Assembly: GCA_963931925.1 (NCBI GenBank)
Contig: OZ007571.1
Location: 34,784,233-34,848,232 of the forward strand
Length of the DNA stretch: 64,000 nucleotides
Direction of reading: 5' to 3'
DNA from: Onchidella celtica
Lineage: Eukaryota > Mollusca > Gastropoda > Systellommatophora > Onchidiidae
Shown here: positions 1 through 13,600 of the stretch, one piece after another
Layout of the letters: each line of letters opens with the position of its first letter
Numbering within the stretch: the stretch's first letter is position 1
Position numbers and translations under genes: made by a program
Notes under the pieces: model-generated
Told to the model about the DNA's origin: nothing
Seen by the model: the letters and a program-made list of their open reading frames with translations, nothing else
The model's database searches: none

Positions 1-570
1 CTGCTGTATGGCTCAGAGACATGGACCACCTACTCCAAACATGAAAGATCCCTCAACTCCTTCCACCTGCGCTGCCTACGCAAAATTCTCAAGATCAAGT
101 GGCAAGACAGGATCTCAAATATCGAAGTTCTGAGCCGAGCCAACATTCCATCAACTCAGGCTCTCCTAGGCAAAAAAAGACTGCGGTGGCTTGGACATCT
201 CCACCGTATGGAAAATGATCGCATCCCCAGACAAATTCTCTACGGGGAACTTGCTACTGGCAACCGACCCAGAGGTAGGCCACATCTGCGATTCAAAGAC
301 ACTTGCAAGGTCACGATGAAAGCATTCAACATCGACCCCAATGAATGGGAGAACCTTGCAAATGATCGAAGCAGATGGAGACAAAAATTGCGCAGTGGCA
401 CGCTCGCAATAGACTTCAAGGCAAAAGAAACATACCTGACAAAACGACAGAGGCGGAATGAAAACACTCGCCAAAGTGAACCCAAAAGACTGACCTGCAA
501 TCACTGCCATCGCACTCTCGGGTCAAACATTAGTAGAATAAGCCACGAGAGAAGCTGTCAGCCAAAGTGA
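1..570 (+). mobile_element. LINE 3' end: C-terminal part of a non-LTR reverse transcriptase
   Basis: An open frame enters from the left edge and ends at the TGA/TAA-rich region after 570. It encodes the post-RT tail typical of APE-type LINE proteins: a YGSETW block, HLRCLRKILKIKWQDRISN-like block, KRLRWLGHLHRM block and RPRGRPHLRFKD block. A terminal Cys/His cluster (C-x2-C then H-x3-C, near residues 165-187 of the visible part) resembles the zinc knuckle at the end of many such ORF2 proteins. The endonuclease and catalytic RT core lie outside the window, so completeness cannot be judged. No stop codon interrupts the visible 190 codons, which suggests a fairly young copy. The 3' UTR end and target-site duplication are not resolvable. 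Confidence 0.85.
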
Positions 571-1643
571 AAGTGAATATTCTAGCTGCTAAGACCGTCT
601 GTAAAGACGCTAAAGGCCATATATATACATTTGTATGGCGCATTTCCATTAACAATGCTCAGTGTGCTTACATGACTCCCCCCCCCATCATTCATGATGA
701 ACTCTCTCTTTTTCTACCACCTATTGGAAACACTGTGAGAATAGATGATGTTTTAGTTTACATTTAAAATACATACATGTAGTTTTATTTCACTACTTGA
801 TGGGTTTTTGATGTTTCCATTTCCACACACACAAAAACCCAGCTTAATGGTGTTGAATTGAACGGGAGACAACAGGATCTATTTTATTGGCTCAAGAGAC
901 ACAAATATATATATATCATTAATAAACACGCACAAAAGTCATGGTTACATATTTTGTCTGTTGAGTGTTTGTGATAGGTTTTACAAACTTATTTGGAAAA
1001 TTTTTTCCACATTCAAATATAACTAGGAAATAATATTCATCTTGTAGAACAGAAACTGCTGTAGTCACACACATTATACATGAGCAATGAAAATTATGTG
1101 TGTGCACAAAATACCTAGTAACTGTGGTACATTATTGTGACATTTAAAGTGTTTTGTTATCTGATATTTGAACTTTGTCTTTATACAGCATTGGTGTGCG
1201 CGCTTTAAGTGTTATTTAGTTGGTAGGTCTGTTGTTTTATCACTGCGTTGCTTGGCACCTGCGACTTCAGGTTTGGCTGATTTGGCCAAAGTGATTTTCA
1301 GGTTTCAGGTGGCTCTGTTGCTTGCACCCATGCAAATATATATTTTGGAGGTCATGAGTCATGTTATAGTGACTTCCATAATAAATGACAATCACATGGG
1401 GGCAGGTCTGACATTTTTCAGTAATGCAAGAGCGAGAATAAAAGAGTTGTGAATTCTGAAAACAACTCACAATCAGTCAATTCTTTGCTTTGGTGATTAC
1501 CATATTAGCAAAACAGTGTTTGTTTCTGCTTCTTAATATCTTACATTATTTTTAAATAGAGAGTAATATGACATGATGGTAAAGGAACTAGGTAAAGAAA
1601 CAAGATTTTGAGTTTCCATTGGAAGTTTTTGTTTGTATTTCAG
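571..1643. other. Non-coding stretch between LINE tail and first exon
   Basis: AT-rich DNA with short tandem TA and CA tracts. It probably contains the LINE 3' UTR followed by intron or 5' flanking DNA of the downstream exon. Short open frames here resemble nothing known. Confidence 0.5.
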
Positions 1644-4600
1644 ATGACTATGACTTAGCCTACAAGAGCATCCTACCTGTTCAAGTGGTGTGGAATACAA
1701 AGCCTCTCAACATTATCAGAACTGTCAGGAATGATATGTCATTAGTAAGTTTGTTGTCTTGCTTATTTACAATTTCCATTGAGTTTCCTGATACAGTAGG
1801 ACCTGATTAGTGGGAAACATGACAAAGAGGGGTCATGAGTTTGTTGTCTTGCTTATTTACAATTTCCATTGAGTTTCCTGATACAGTAGGACCTGATTAG
1901 TGGGAAACATGACAAAGAGGGGTGCTTTTTCTGGTTACCAAGAATTTTCTGGAAATCAAGTGTTCTTAGTATTGGGAATTCGGAACTAATTTTCTGCCAC
2001 ATTTGAAGCAGATCCAATGCTGTAATTACTATATCCCTTTTTAATTCTGGTCTTTAAAAACTTTTTTTTTAAAATCAGCACGCTGATTCATTTGATTGTA
2101 CTAATGTAATATGATAAATTAGTGACATACAGTTGGGCACAGATAACTCAAATTCTTGGGGGTGGCTTCACTTTGTTCGTAACACTTTACCAAATTTTGA
2201 GGAATATGTGAAGCATTAATCATGTTGTATTATTGTCGCATACTCAAGGAATGTAATGCAGCTAACAACATGTACCATGGCACCATGGATTGCACACTCC
2301 CCACCCTGCACACACACATGCCCTCTCTGTGGTTAGCTGACAGAGAAACAAGAAACATAATGCATGCGGACAGCAGCACATGAACCTTGGATCTTAGTGT
2401 GCCCAAACACTTTTTAAAAAAATTTTGAAACACTTCGGTAAGGGTATGTTCCAAGTCAAGCTGAATAGAGAAAGTGTAGCTGAACAGTTAACTCAGCTCA
2501 CCATTTTGCTGTGTTCGGCTTCACTATACTATCCCGACCGCTGCACTTCCTTTCTTTTTTCGCACTACTGTATCTGAGAACGTAGGGTAAAAAAACATAA
2601 ATTACAGCAGTCATTTCCTGCCTGAATTGGGCGTCTTGGTGTGTTAATCGCTGTTTTTTATTGGTGATGAGATTCACCATTGACTATTGTGCCATCACTA
2701 GGCTATGCCTAACGGAGGGGCTTAGTTAAGTCACTGGCATCAAGTTGTTTTGTTGTTTTTTTTTCATATTTCTAGGCTACTTGGATCATGCTCACAGCAT
2801 GAAAACTGGTTGGATGAATCCATATCATTGTTCAAGGTTAAAGAATTTTGATAAATAAATTCAGGACGGAGGTTTTTGTTTGTGGGATCCTTGATTTCAG
2901 TTTGGGTGTTTTCAAATTTCGTGAGCTCTACTATCTTACTATAATTGAGCTAGAGGGTGAACCTGTAAGCAGCTAAAACTTCGCGACTACGCCATAAAAA
3001 ATTATGAAACTTGACGTACTGCATCAATTTTTGACGAAGAGTTACGTGGACACATTCAGTCATTACTATTATTTATATTAAAAAATTTTGAGCCGCAAAA
3101 ACAGAGACACATTTTCGACGAGTATGGTAGAATTAAAAAGGATAATCGAAACTGTCACTCAGTGCCTACTAACCCCTACTTCACCCTGTCTTCTTTCTTC
3201 GCCTTTCTTAAAACTTTCTTCACACCTTGTTGGTCGAAAATCAACTTTATACTATGTATTTTGTAAGGATCCGTGGTGTGAAAATAAGTTTATTAGTATT
3301 TGCATTGAATCGCGTTCCGTTATTAACGTGGACCTAGATCTAGAGTTGGGCTCTGTAACAGCTGAGGTTGTTCTAGCACGTTATAGTAGGGGGGAGTTAG
3401 TTGATCTAACTACAACCCTTTAGAAAACGAAACTATTACAGCTGTAAAATAAATACACGAGATCCGACGATAGATTAAATAATACTAAAGTTTAATAACT
3501 GTATAGTGAACAATAAATTACTAGGAAGACACCAGCGAAACTAAATATCTACGCCACACAAAAGGAAACTCACTTACTCACCGACCAACCACTCACACAG
3601 GTCTATATATATAAATATTCCTACAGAAAGTTCCCGAAATAAACGTTACCTTTGCTCTCGCACAAACTAACCAATCACGCATCAATACGTCATCAGGTTA
3701 CATCACTCAAGGCCAAATCTGGCGTAAACATTCGTATCCACAACGTTATCGAATATTCGGGAACATACTAATATTTACTGAACGAGTCAAAACACCTGAC
3801 AACAAGCGAGCGAGGAAAAAACTACTCACTAGAAAAGAAGGTCAGGTCACGGAGCACAGTACACTCTGGCGGTTGTCAACAATAAAATGAAAAAAGTAGT
3901 GGACACATGCTCAGCCACCAGCACAACAACAAAACGGGGGGAGGGCAAGGGGTAGCCCGCAGATGCTACACAACTCCCCAATTTAAGTTGAATATCTTTT
4001 AACTCCAAAAACATTATACAGCGTCTGCACTATCGTGAAATAATCTTATAGCACTCCCAATCTCACAAAGGTAGTTGCTAATTCTATTACAATTAATAAC
4101 AATTTCAGTGTCTTCCCGAATGTCATCACAAATACAATACAATGCAGTGTACTTTGCATCACTAATACCATAACTAATACAATACCGTCATTGCTTCCCA
4201 ATAGTAGGCCTACTGGTCAAAATAACACAACGCCACCACCGTGGTGAAACAATGGTCAATGATATTATTACAAATCATATAAGGTGAAACGATGGCCCAT
4301 CGTTTACATAATGCTTCGTGCACGAATCATAGCATATAACTTGTTGTACATAACATGGTTGTCTCCAAAATGTATAACTCATACGTACAATGGCAAAAAT
4401 ACCAATACATACCGACCACTGATCAGGGTCTTTCTTCATCATATTCGGTCAAAACAAGTTACAACATTGCAATATAACACAAACACTGCTTGCTCGCAGT
4501 CCCCATTTGGGTTACATTTTCCAAAAATTACACCAAGTTCCATTGGTAACTAATATGACATAGCATAAAATCAAAATGTGACTAACACATCATGACTCTC

Positions 4601-7600
4601 TATCAGCCATCAATTCAATATTCAGTCACAGATGAACTATGTCCCCAATTACAGTACAATACTGCCGTCCTAGAAATTCATCTAGTAGGCAAAAGTATGG
4701 GTTACAATGCATTTCACTGATAGTGTACTACTTTAAAATACCCTGCTCAGGAAATCGGCACAGACATTTTCTCTGCCTTTTACGTAGTGAATCCTGAATC
4801 GATAAGACTGTAAAAATAAACTCCATCGTAATAACTTTGGACTGTCAAACTTGGCAGAGTTCAAAAACTCTAATGACCGATGGTCAGTTTGGAGCACAAA
4901 CTCCTTTCCATACAAATACAAAGTAAACTTTTTTACAGCCCAAACAATAGCTAAACATTCGCGCTCTGAGACCGAATATTTTGTCTCACGAGGCAATAGC
5001 TTACGACTAGCATATGCCACAGGGTACAACTTTCCCTCGTGTTCCTGCATAAGACTAGCGCCTAATCCGCGATCTGATGCATCAGTTGCTAAGACAAACT
5101 CTTTGGAAAAATCTGGCAAACATAACACGGGTTTGGAGATAATGACATTCTTCAAAGAGGTGTACGCTTTCTCCTGCGTTTCATCCCACTGAACTATATT
5201 GGGCTGACCCTTTCTAAGTAAATCAGACAATGGTGATGCAATCGCTGAAAAGTTAGGAATAAATTCATGGTAATATCCCACTAATCCTAAGAATGCTTTC
5301 ACTTCCTTCTTAGTGGTGGGTCTGGGTGCGTCTCGTACCTTACATACATTCTCTTCTAACAGGCCAATCATACCTTCTCCCACTAAGTGTCCAACAAAGT
5401 CTACTTCAGACGTTCCAATCAGACACTTCGATGGTCTTGCAGTTAATCCAGCTTGGTCCATCCTCTGCAGTAAGTCCTTGAGAGTCTTCACATGCTCGTC
5501 GAATGTCTCTGTATGAATCAGCAGGTCGTCCACATATGCTGTCACATTGTTCATTCCACGGATCAATGGCTTTACGATCCTGTTCAGCGTGGCTCCTGAG
5601 TTCATCATCCCAAAAGGCATCCGAATGAATTCATAGTGTTCGCCCATGGTGACGAACGCCGTCTTGGGAATGTCTTGCTCTCGAACTTTCACTTGCCAGT
5701 ATCCCTTGCTCAGGTGAATCCGAGAGAATAATTTTCCTCTCGAGAGACTCTGAAACACTTCTAATGGCGCTGCTGTCGGATGAGGGTCGAATACTGTGAT
5801 CTTGTTTAACCTCCTGTAGTCGATGCAGACTCGGTTGGATCCGTCCTTCTTCTTGACGACAACAATAGGTGAAGCATAAGCTGATGAGCTCCTTCGAATG
5901 ATGCCCAGCCGTTCCATGGTGCTAAGCTCCTCCTTCAATGAGTCGCGCATAGCGTAGGGCACCGGGTATGGTCGTTGACGAACTGGTACTTCTGTCGTCA
6001 GGTCGATGCGATGTTCACCCAACTGACAGCATCCAGGGAGATTGGTGAAGACGTGCTGGTAATTCTTCACCACATCGCAGAGTTCTTGACGTTGTTCCGA
6101 TGTCAGTTGCGTTCCATACTGGACATCTCTGTAGCCTTCATTCTGGTCCCAGCTTCCTAGGTCGGCAAGGTCCTCCGTCGTTCCACCGTTGTCGCCTTCC
6201 AGGTCGCAGTCCTCGATGATTGTCATGCCAGCTGACTCCACGGGTTGACTCTTGTCCATCATGTCGTCCTCTGCCAGTACAGTCTCAGCACTATCACCGC
6301 CGCCGTCCTTTATGGCGTTGACATGTTCAGGCGTGGTATCTCTCCTACTGTTGTCCATCCCACACATCTCGGTCACAATAGGTCTCGGTTCCATTGCCAC
6401 TGCTGCTGCTTTTGACGTCCTTGGAATGTATCTCTTGAGGAGGTTGGCGTGCAAGGTCTTTTCTTTTGCACCCATCTTGACTCTATAGTCGTTAACACCG
6501 ACAACTGAGACTACCTTATATGGTCCCTTCCATTGGTCTAGGAGCTTGTTAGTGTTCGTCGGCAGTAGCACCAACACTTCATCTCCTGGGCGGAACTTCC
6601 TCTCTCGCGCCTTCCGGTCGTAGTAGGTCTTCTGTCTACCTTGAGCCTTGGAGAGTTCTTCCGTCGCTAACTTCCATGTGTCCTCCAGCCTCTCACGTAG
6701 TTCCATGACGTACTGGTAACTGGTCTTCGTTTCCGGCTCCTCTACGTCCTTGGTCCATAGTTGTCGTAAGATGTGCATTGGTCCTCTCACAGTTCTCCCA
6801 TACAGCAACTCGAATGGGGCAAACTTGGTCGACTCTTGGGGAACTTCACGATATGCGAAGAGCAGCGGGTTGATGTATCTGTGCCACTGCTTGGGTTGCT
6901 CTGCGCACAGTCGTCTTAAGGTCTTCTTCAGTGTGCCGTTAAATCGCTCCACCAACCCGTTGCACATAGGGTGGTAGACTGTAGTGGTCGACTGTCGAAT
7001 TCCCAGTAGTCTATTCGTTTCCTTCATGACATCTGACATAAACTGGGTCCCTTGGTCCGACAAGATCTCTTCGGGCACACCCAAACGGCTGTAGATGTTC
7101 ACTAAGGCTTCTGCTACCGTTTCTGCGTCGATCTTCTTCAAGGGTGTGGCTTCGGGGTAACGAGTAGCGTAGTCTATGTACACCAGGATATACCGATGTC
7201 CACCTTCACTTGGGGGGTCGATAGGTCCTACTAAGTCCACGGCCACTCGCCTAAATGGTACGTCCACTACTGGCATACTCTGCAGGTGCACCTTTGGGGT
7301 CGCTCCTTTGTTCACTGTCCTCTGGCATATGTCGCATGAGCGGCAGTATCTCGCGACGTCACCTTCAATTCCAGGCCAATAAAAATTGCTCATAACTCTG
7401 TCTTTGGTTTTCTTCACGCCGAGGTGTCCTCCGACGATCGAGTCGTGGGCTACACTCAGTACATACTGTCTCAGTTTCTCGGGTAGTACCACTTGCCTTA
7501 TAACCGTCGCCTGTCTCAGGTCCTTGTAGATCCGGTACAGTACTCCTCCATGTTTCTCAAAATGAACAGATTTATTGCCTCTATTAGTTGGGATCTTCTT

Positions 7601-10600
7601 CTGCTCTAACTTCCTAATGACTTCGTCTTCTTCTTGGAGTCGGATAAGTTCCTCTCTATCCACTCCCGCGTGCCGTTCTGCCCTCGGCACCTTCAGCGAC
7701 GTAGACCGGTCCTTCCTCTTCTCCTGGGCCCTCGTGGTCACCGCTCCTACCATCACCTCAGTATCAGGGTCGTACGGATCCTTCGCTCCGTCCACGTTCC
7801 CGACTACTAGGTCGCAGATGGTCTCCGGGAGACACAGCGCCGTCACTTTGCCCGTCAGGTAAGGCGTCTTCACGTCGATAACGGCTTCCTCCGCCGCTAG
7901 CAAGGAGTTATCGATCCTCGCGATAAGTTTCTTCCCACCGGTGAGCTGTCCGTCGTCCACCAGTGCTCGCCGCACCACTACACCTTCACAGCCGGTATCT
8001 CTTAGGACATCTGTCACAAATCCCAGACTGGGAGATGTAATAAGTTATGACAGGACAACAATCACGAACAAACAAGTTAACACTTAACAGAACAATCCAT
8101 CAGACTCACACATTTATTAACCATAATTATACAGATAATAGCGCAATTACATACATTATATTATTGAAAAGAACTGCCGTACAACGGCCTTATTCTCACA
8201 CACACTCTCCCTCGGATCCACAATCCGGTAGTTACTCCTAAAGGCACTTCGGCCTCAGCCTCTCCCCCTCAGGGTTGTAATAGCACATTAGTAATTCACT
8301 GGCACCGCAGTCTCTCAGTATCACCTTCCTATTGTCATACACCTTAGCACTCCCCTAGCACCTCAGCAGGGCAATAACACATTATCATTTCAATAGACAT
8401 TATCCTTTCACCAGTACATTATTAGTTCACTAGTCCCTCAACATGGCAATAGTGCATTATCACATTCACGCTCATATCTACGTCCCTGTCCGTGGCCTGA
8501 CTGCCACGACTTTATGTGCCTCTACTGTCCTGCACTGACAGCCTCACTTCTGGCCTATGTGTGGCCTCCGGCCCTATGCTGGCCTATCCCCTGTGCTCAT
8601 CGAGGTGGCTCTGCGGCCCGTCCTCGACACCTACAAGAATAACATTACATTGGTATAATACTCTACCATTTCTATTCACTCCACCTCTCCTTACAACCCA
8701 TGAAGCGTACACACACTAGTTCACCTTTCACTCACCACACATCTTACGGTAACACACCTCCATCGGAGTACACACTACTCACTCGCGCTACAAATCCATG
8801 AACTCACTTTCATCTATCGCCCATGGCGCACATTGCTATATCCAATACCAAGGACTTCCACATTCCTCACATATACTTATTTACATCATGGTAATAGACG
8901 AATATAATATAATACATCAATCATAATTATCAATCAACGTTCTACCTACCAGTCATACTGGAAAAACTCTCTCACTGGTCTCTCGACTGCTCCCCTTATG
9001 TCCGCCCGATGGGCTCTTATTCACAGGTCCGTTCTGTAGGGCCTTCTAACTTGCAGTGATAGTAATACAGCGCTTTCGCCTCATTCAGACCCCCCCACTA
9101 CTCACGACAGCACGCTTATCTTACTTGTCTACCGTGAGTCCTTCTTACTCTACACCCGCTCTGTAGCAATCCCCTTAATTGCACTCACTCCACTCGTGAC
9201 ATCATCCCCCACCCCAAAAAAATTAATGCAATTAATTTTCAAATCGCATCAAGATGACTGTCAACGAGTGAGCGTGAGCAATACCTACACTAAAAAAAAA
9301 ACTGACCTAGCAGTTCCCCTAGTATATAAAATACCGAAATCAGGGGAAAATATGGGGATCAATATGGCCTGCAATATGCATATATGTGTCACATCATGAA
9401 TAGCTAACTAAACACAAAATCTAATACAGAATCAAAAGCCAATCAACCTATCAACCATTCTTCATATCATATTTATAATGTCAATATTGTAAAGTCGACT
9501 CATTCACACAGATCCTGTCAATGTTCCTGTCCTCCGATGTATAGGCTCCTGAAATCTTCCCCTAGGCTCGACTAAGGTAGTCGGCGATATGATTGCTGGT
9601 TCCTGGAATTGGTTGAATAACGAAGGTATACGGCTGCAAAGCCAATGCCCATCTAGACAAGCGTGGGCTGGACGAACGATTCTTCGACAAAAATGTCAGT
9701 GGCTTGTGGTCTGTCTGGATACAAAATTCTCGTCCCATGAGATAACGTCCTAATTTCTGGACGGACCACACAATGGCAAGACACTCACGCTCTATCACAG
9801 AATACTTTCTTTCTCTCTGCAATAACTTCCTACTGACATAACATACAGGATGGAGACATTCGTTCTTCTCCTGTAGAAGACAAGCGCCGACACCAGAGTC
9901 CGACGCATCCGTTCTGAGGATAAAATTAGATCGAAAATCGGGTAATATCAGAATGGGTGACGATGATAATGCTGTCACCAAATTATCAAATGCTGTCTGA
10001 CATTCAGACGTCCACTGGACCTTATCGGGTTGTCCCTTCTTAGTAAGGTCAGTAAGAGAAGATGACAAGGAGGAAAAATTTGGAATGAACTTTCTGTAAT
10101 AATTTAAAATTCCCACTAAGCTTCTGACTTGTTTCTTTGTTTTAGGGATTTGCAACCCTACTAACTTGTCAATTTTTGTTTCTTCAGGTCTCTGAACACC
10201 TCTACCCACAATATGTCCTAAGAATACTATCTCTGGACATGCCAAATCCATCTTTGCGGGTTTAGCAGTTAACCCAAAATGACGTAATCGTTGAAAAATT
10301 ACTGTTAGTGTCTGAATATGATCAGACCATGTCGACGTATGGCATGCTATATCGTCAAAGAATGACACGACATTAGGTATGTCCTTCAACACTAATCTCA
10401 TTAATCGTGCAAACGTCGCTGGCGCGTTTACCAACCCAAATGGCATGACCTTAAATTGGAATAATCCAATGGGCGTTTGGAACGCCGTGTATTGTTTAGA
10501 CTCCTCAGTAAGCGGGATTTCCCAATAACCTTTCGTTAAATCTATCTTGGAAAACCACGTGGACCCGGCCAATGAAGCTATTAATTCCTCCTGAAACGGA

Positions 10601-13600
10601 ATAGGCTCCCTATCGCCTACCGTAATAGTGTTCAATCTTCGAAAATCAATACAGAACCGCACCGATCCATCAAGTTTTTTCACGAGGACGATGGGTGATG
10701 AATACGGCGATGTTGATGGTTCTATCACATCTAACTTCAACATTGACTCAACTTCCTTTATGACTCTATCTCTCGAAGAAAAAGGCAACGGATACGGTCT
10801 AAGAAATACTGGCTTATCCGAAGTCAACTTTATTTGGTGCTGGATCACCGTAGTGCGACCCGGCAAATCCGTAACAACATCCGGAAATGACGCTAACAGG
10901 GTCTCAAGTTCCCTACTCCTTGAACTCGTAAGGTCAGGGTTAATTTTTACGTCCCTGTAACCTTGTGTCGGAGTTAACTCCGGCAATTGAATTTGTAACT
11001 CTTCCTGCGCCTCGGTGTCGCTTACGTCACCGTCCAACTGGTCTACGACCCCCGTACAAGCAGTAGAGAAGACAGTCTCCTCTGGTCTTGTCTGTGCACA
11101 CAGATACTGTGGTCTCTCATAAAATCTCTGTAGCATATTAACATGGAAAACCTTACTCGTTCCATCAATGTGGATAGCGTAATCTACCTTTGAAACAACT
11201 CGCTCAATAACATAAGGGCCTTTCCATGTCATCAATAACTTATTATGGTCCGTAGGTAACAACAACAGAACCTTGTCTCCTGGCTTAAAAATTCTCAGTT
11301 TGGAACCTCTATCTTTATAGTCTTTTGCTCTTTTCGAAGCGATACCAGAAGCTTCTTCTGCTATAGTGCGCGCTGAAGATAGTCTTTCTCTTAAATCAAC
11401 AAGGTACTGAAACACCGAAATCTGCTCATCGTCTCCCGATGATGGCGACGTCATCATGTCCCGAAGAACATCAGTTGGGCCCCTAGGACTACGACCGTAC
11501 ATCATTTCGAACGGCGAGAATCCCGTTGACTCCTGCCGTACCTCTCTGTACGCGAATAACACTGCAGGGATATATCTATCCCAATCTTTAGGGCGATCAG
11601 CAGCTACCTTACGCAGCATCGACTTTAACGTCGAGTTCAATCTCTCGCACATGCCATTAGCCTGCGGATGATAAGGGGTGGTAGTGATGGGTTGTATACT
11701 GAATAGGCGGAACAATTCCTTCATCATCTCCGACGTAAATTGCGCGCCCCTATCAGACAGAATTTGCTCTGGTATTCCTACCCTAGCGAAAATTGCAAAC
11801 AACGCTTCCGCGACTGCCTCAGACGTTATGGTCCGCAGAGGAACCGCCTCTGGCCATCTCGTAGCATTACATATGACCGTTAAGAAAAATCGATTCCCCC
11901 TATCGGTCGCTGGGTGAATGGGGCCAACAAGGTCTATCGAGACCTTTTTAAACGGTTCCGAGACCGTGGGGATCTTCTGAAGAGGAGCCTGGGGTGTACG
12001 ACCCTTATGCGTCGTCTTTTGGCACGCACTGCACGTCTTACAATAGACTTGCACATCTCTGTGGATCGATGGCCAGTAAAAATTTTTTAGAACCCTTTCT
12101 TTGGTTCTAGCTATCCCCATATGACCCGCTAATGGGACATCATGTGCCAAATGCAATACTGTTGCGATCAGCAACGCTGGCACAACGACCTGCTTTAAAA
12201 TGGAGGACACCGTTACATACTTACGGAACAGAATGCCCGCCTGAACAACAAAGGAGGACGACCCGTTCTTATATCTCCTCGTTTTCTCGGTTCGCGCTTC
12301 CCAAAAACATGGGTTTAATGATGGGTCCTCCCTTTGTAATCTCGCCAAGCGCTCTGGCGTGATATCTAGGTTGACCGCTGGCGTCGCCAAAGGTCTAATC
12401 TTATCTTTATCCGCTACCCGTCGACGTGTTTCGACCGCGGCGCAAAAGTCAATACCTTTTGATTGCGACCATGCTTGCACGTTCTCATCGGAAGGGGAAA
12501 CTACCCGTGATACATTCCCAATGATGAGCTGGGCGCCTGGAAAACAACCAACGACTGCTTCGACTTCCCCGCTAAGGAAAGGTGTATCTATCATTATTCT
12601 TGCCATGGGTAATTTCTCAATGGCCCCCGAAAATTGGATGCACGGGACAGTCTCACCTGTAAGCTGTGAATCCCGAATGCAATCCCTATGCACTCCCACA
12701 ACGGTAGATCCTGTATCTCGTAAAACCGAGACCGGTTCGTCCCCAACAAACCCCGGATAAACCCTAAGACCACCTCCTGTATGACATGAATTTATAACGG
12801 GGATCTTTCTCCCACAAGGTAAAACACCGGAAGATAATAACTTCTCACAACTGGGACACTTAGAATACTGTCCGCCTCCGTTGTCCGATGTAACACACGC
12901 AGCCGCATGATGAAATTTATTTGGGGAACATGGGCTAGAGCTACTGTCCACGTTCGCCGCTATCCTACCTGCAGGGCAATTCACGCTGATGTGATCTGCT
13001 CTACCGCAGTTCCAACACTTCGCGGCCCTACACTCGCGTGAAAAGTGACCCACGCGTCCGCAAGTCCAACACTCCGCTCCCTGTGCTGCACTAGGCCTGG
13101 GTCCCCGTGACCCATCGCGACCGGAACTAGAGTCCCTATGCCGTCGGTCATCGGCAAAGGTCACAAATCGCCCCCGGCCATTACCGCGACCTAGCCCTCC
13201 TGCTCGGTCAAACTTACCGGATCCATATGCCGGTGATTGGTGATAGCCCCTACGCTGCCCCTGGGCTTGCCCACTATAGGCACCACGCTGACGCGACCTG
13301 TCCTTAAGTCCTGCCGGCGACCCTTCGACAACGGCGACGTACCCAGCATCTTGGACGTACGCCCTGGCGACTGGTTTGGACGGATGTGCCGTACGGTATG
13401 CTTCCGCCAACTTAGACGCCTCCTGCACCGTCGCGGGTTCGTTCTCTTTCAGGAAAGCCACCAGATCTTTGTGGCACGACGCGTACAGCTGGTCACGGAT
13501 CATTAAGTCTTTCAGTTTAGCAAAATCCGCGCCCACATGCGCCAAGCCTACCCAGTTCGCGAAATATTCCGTTAGTCTCGCGACGAAGGCAGCAAAGTCC

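Noticed and set aside
4851-7862. Several + strand frames opposite the outer pol
   Set aside because: Antisense shadows of a strongly supported pol frame.
8516-8719. 67-codon frame repeated at 15702-15905 and 52464-52667
   Set aside because: All three copies are at the same place in the inner-family LTR, including a solo LTR. It is LTR sequence with no protein features.
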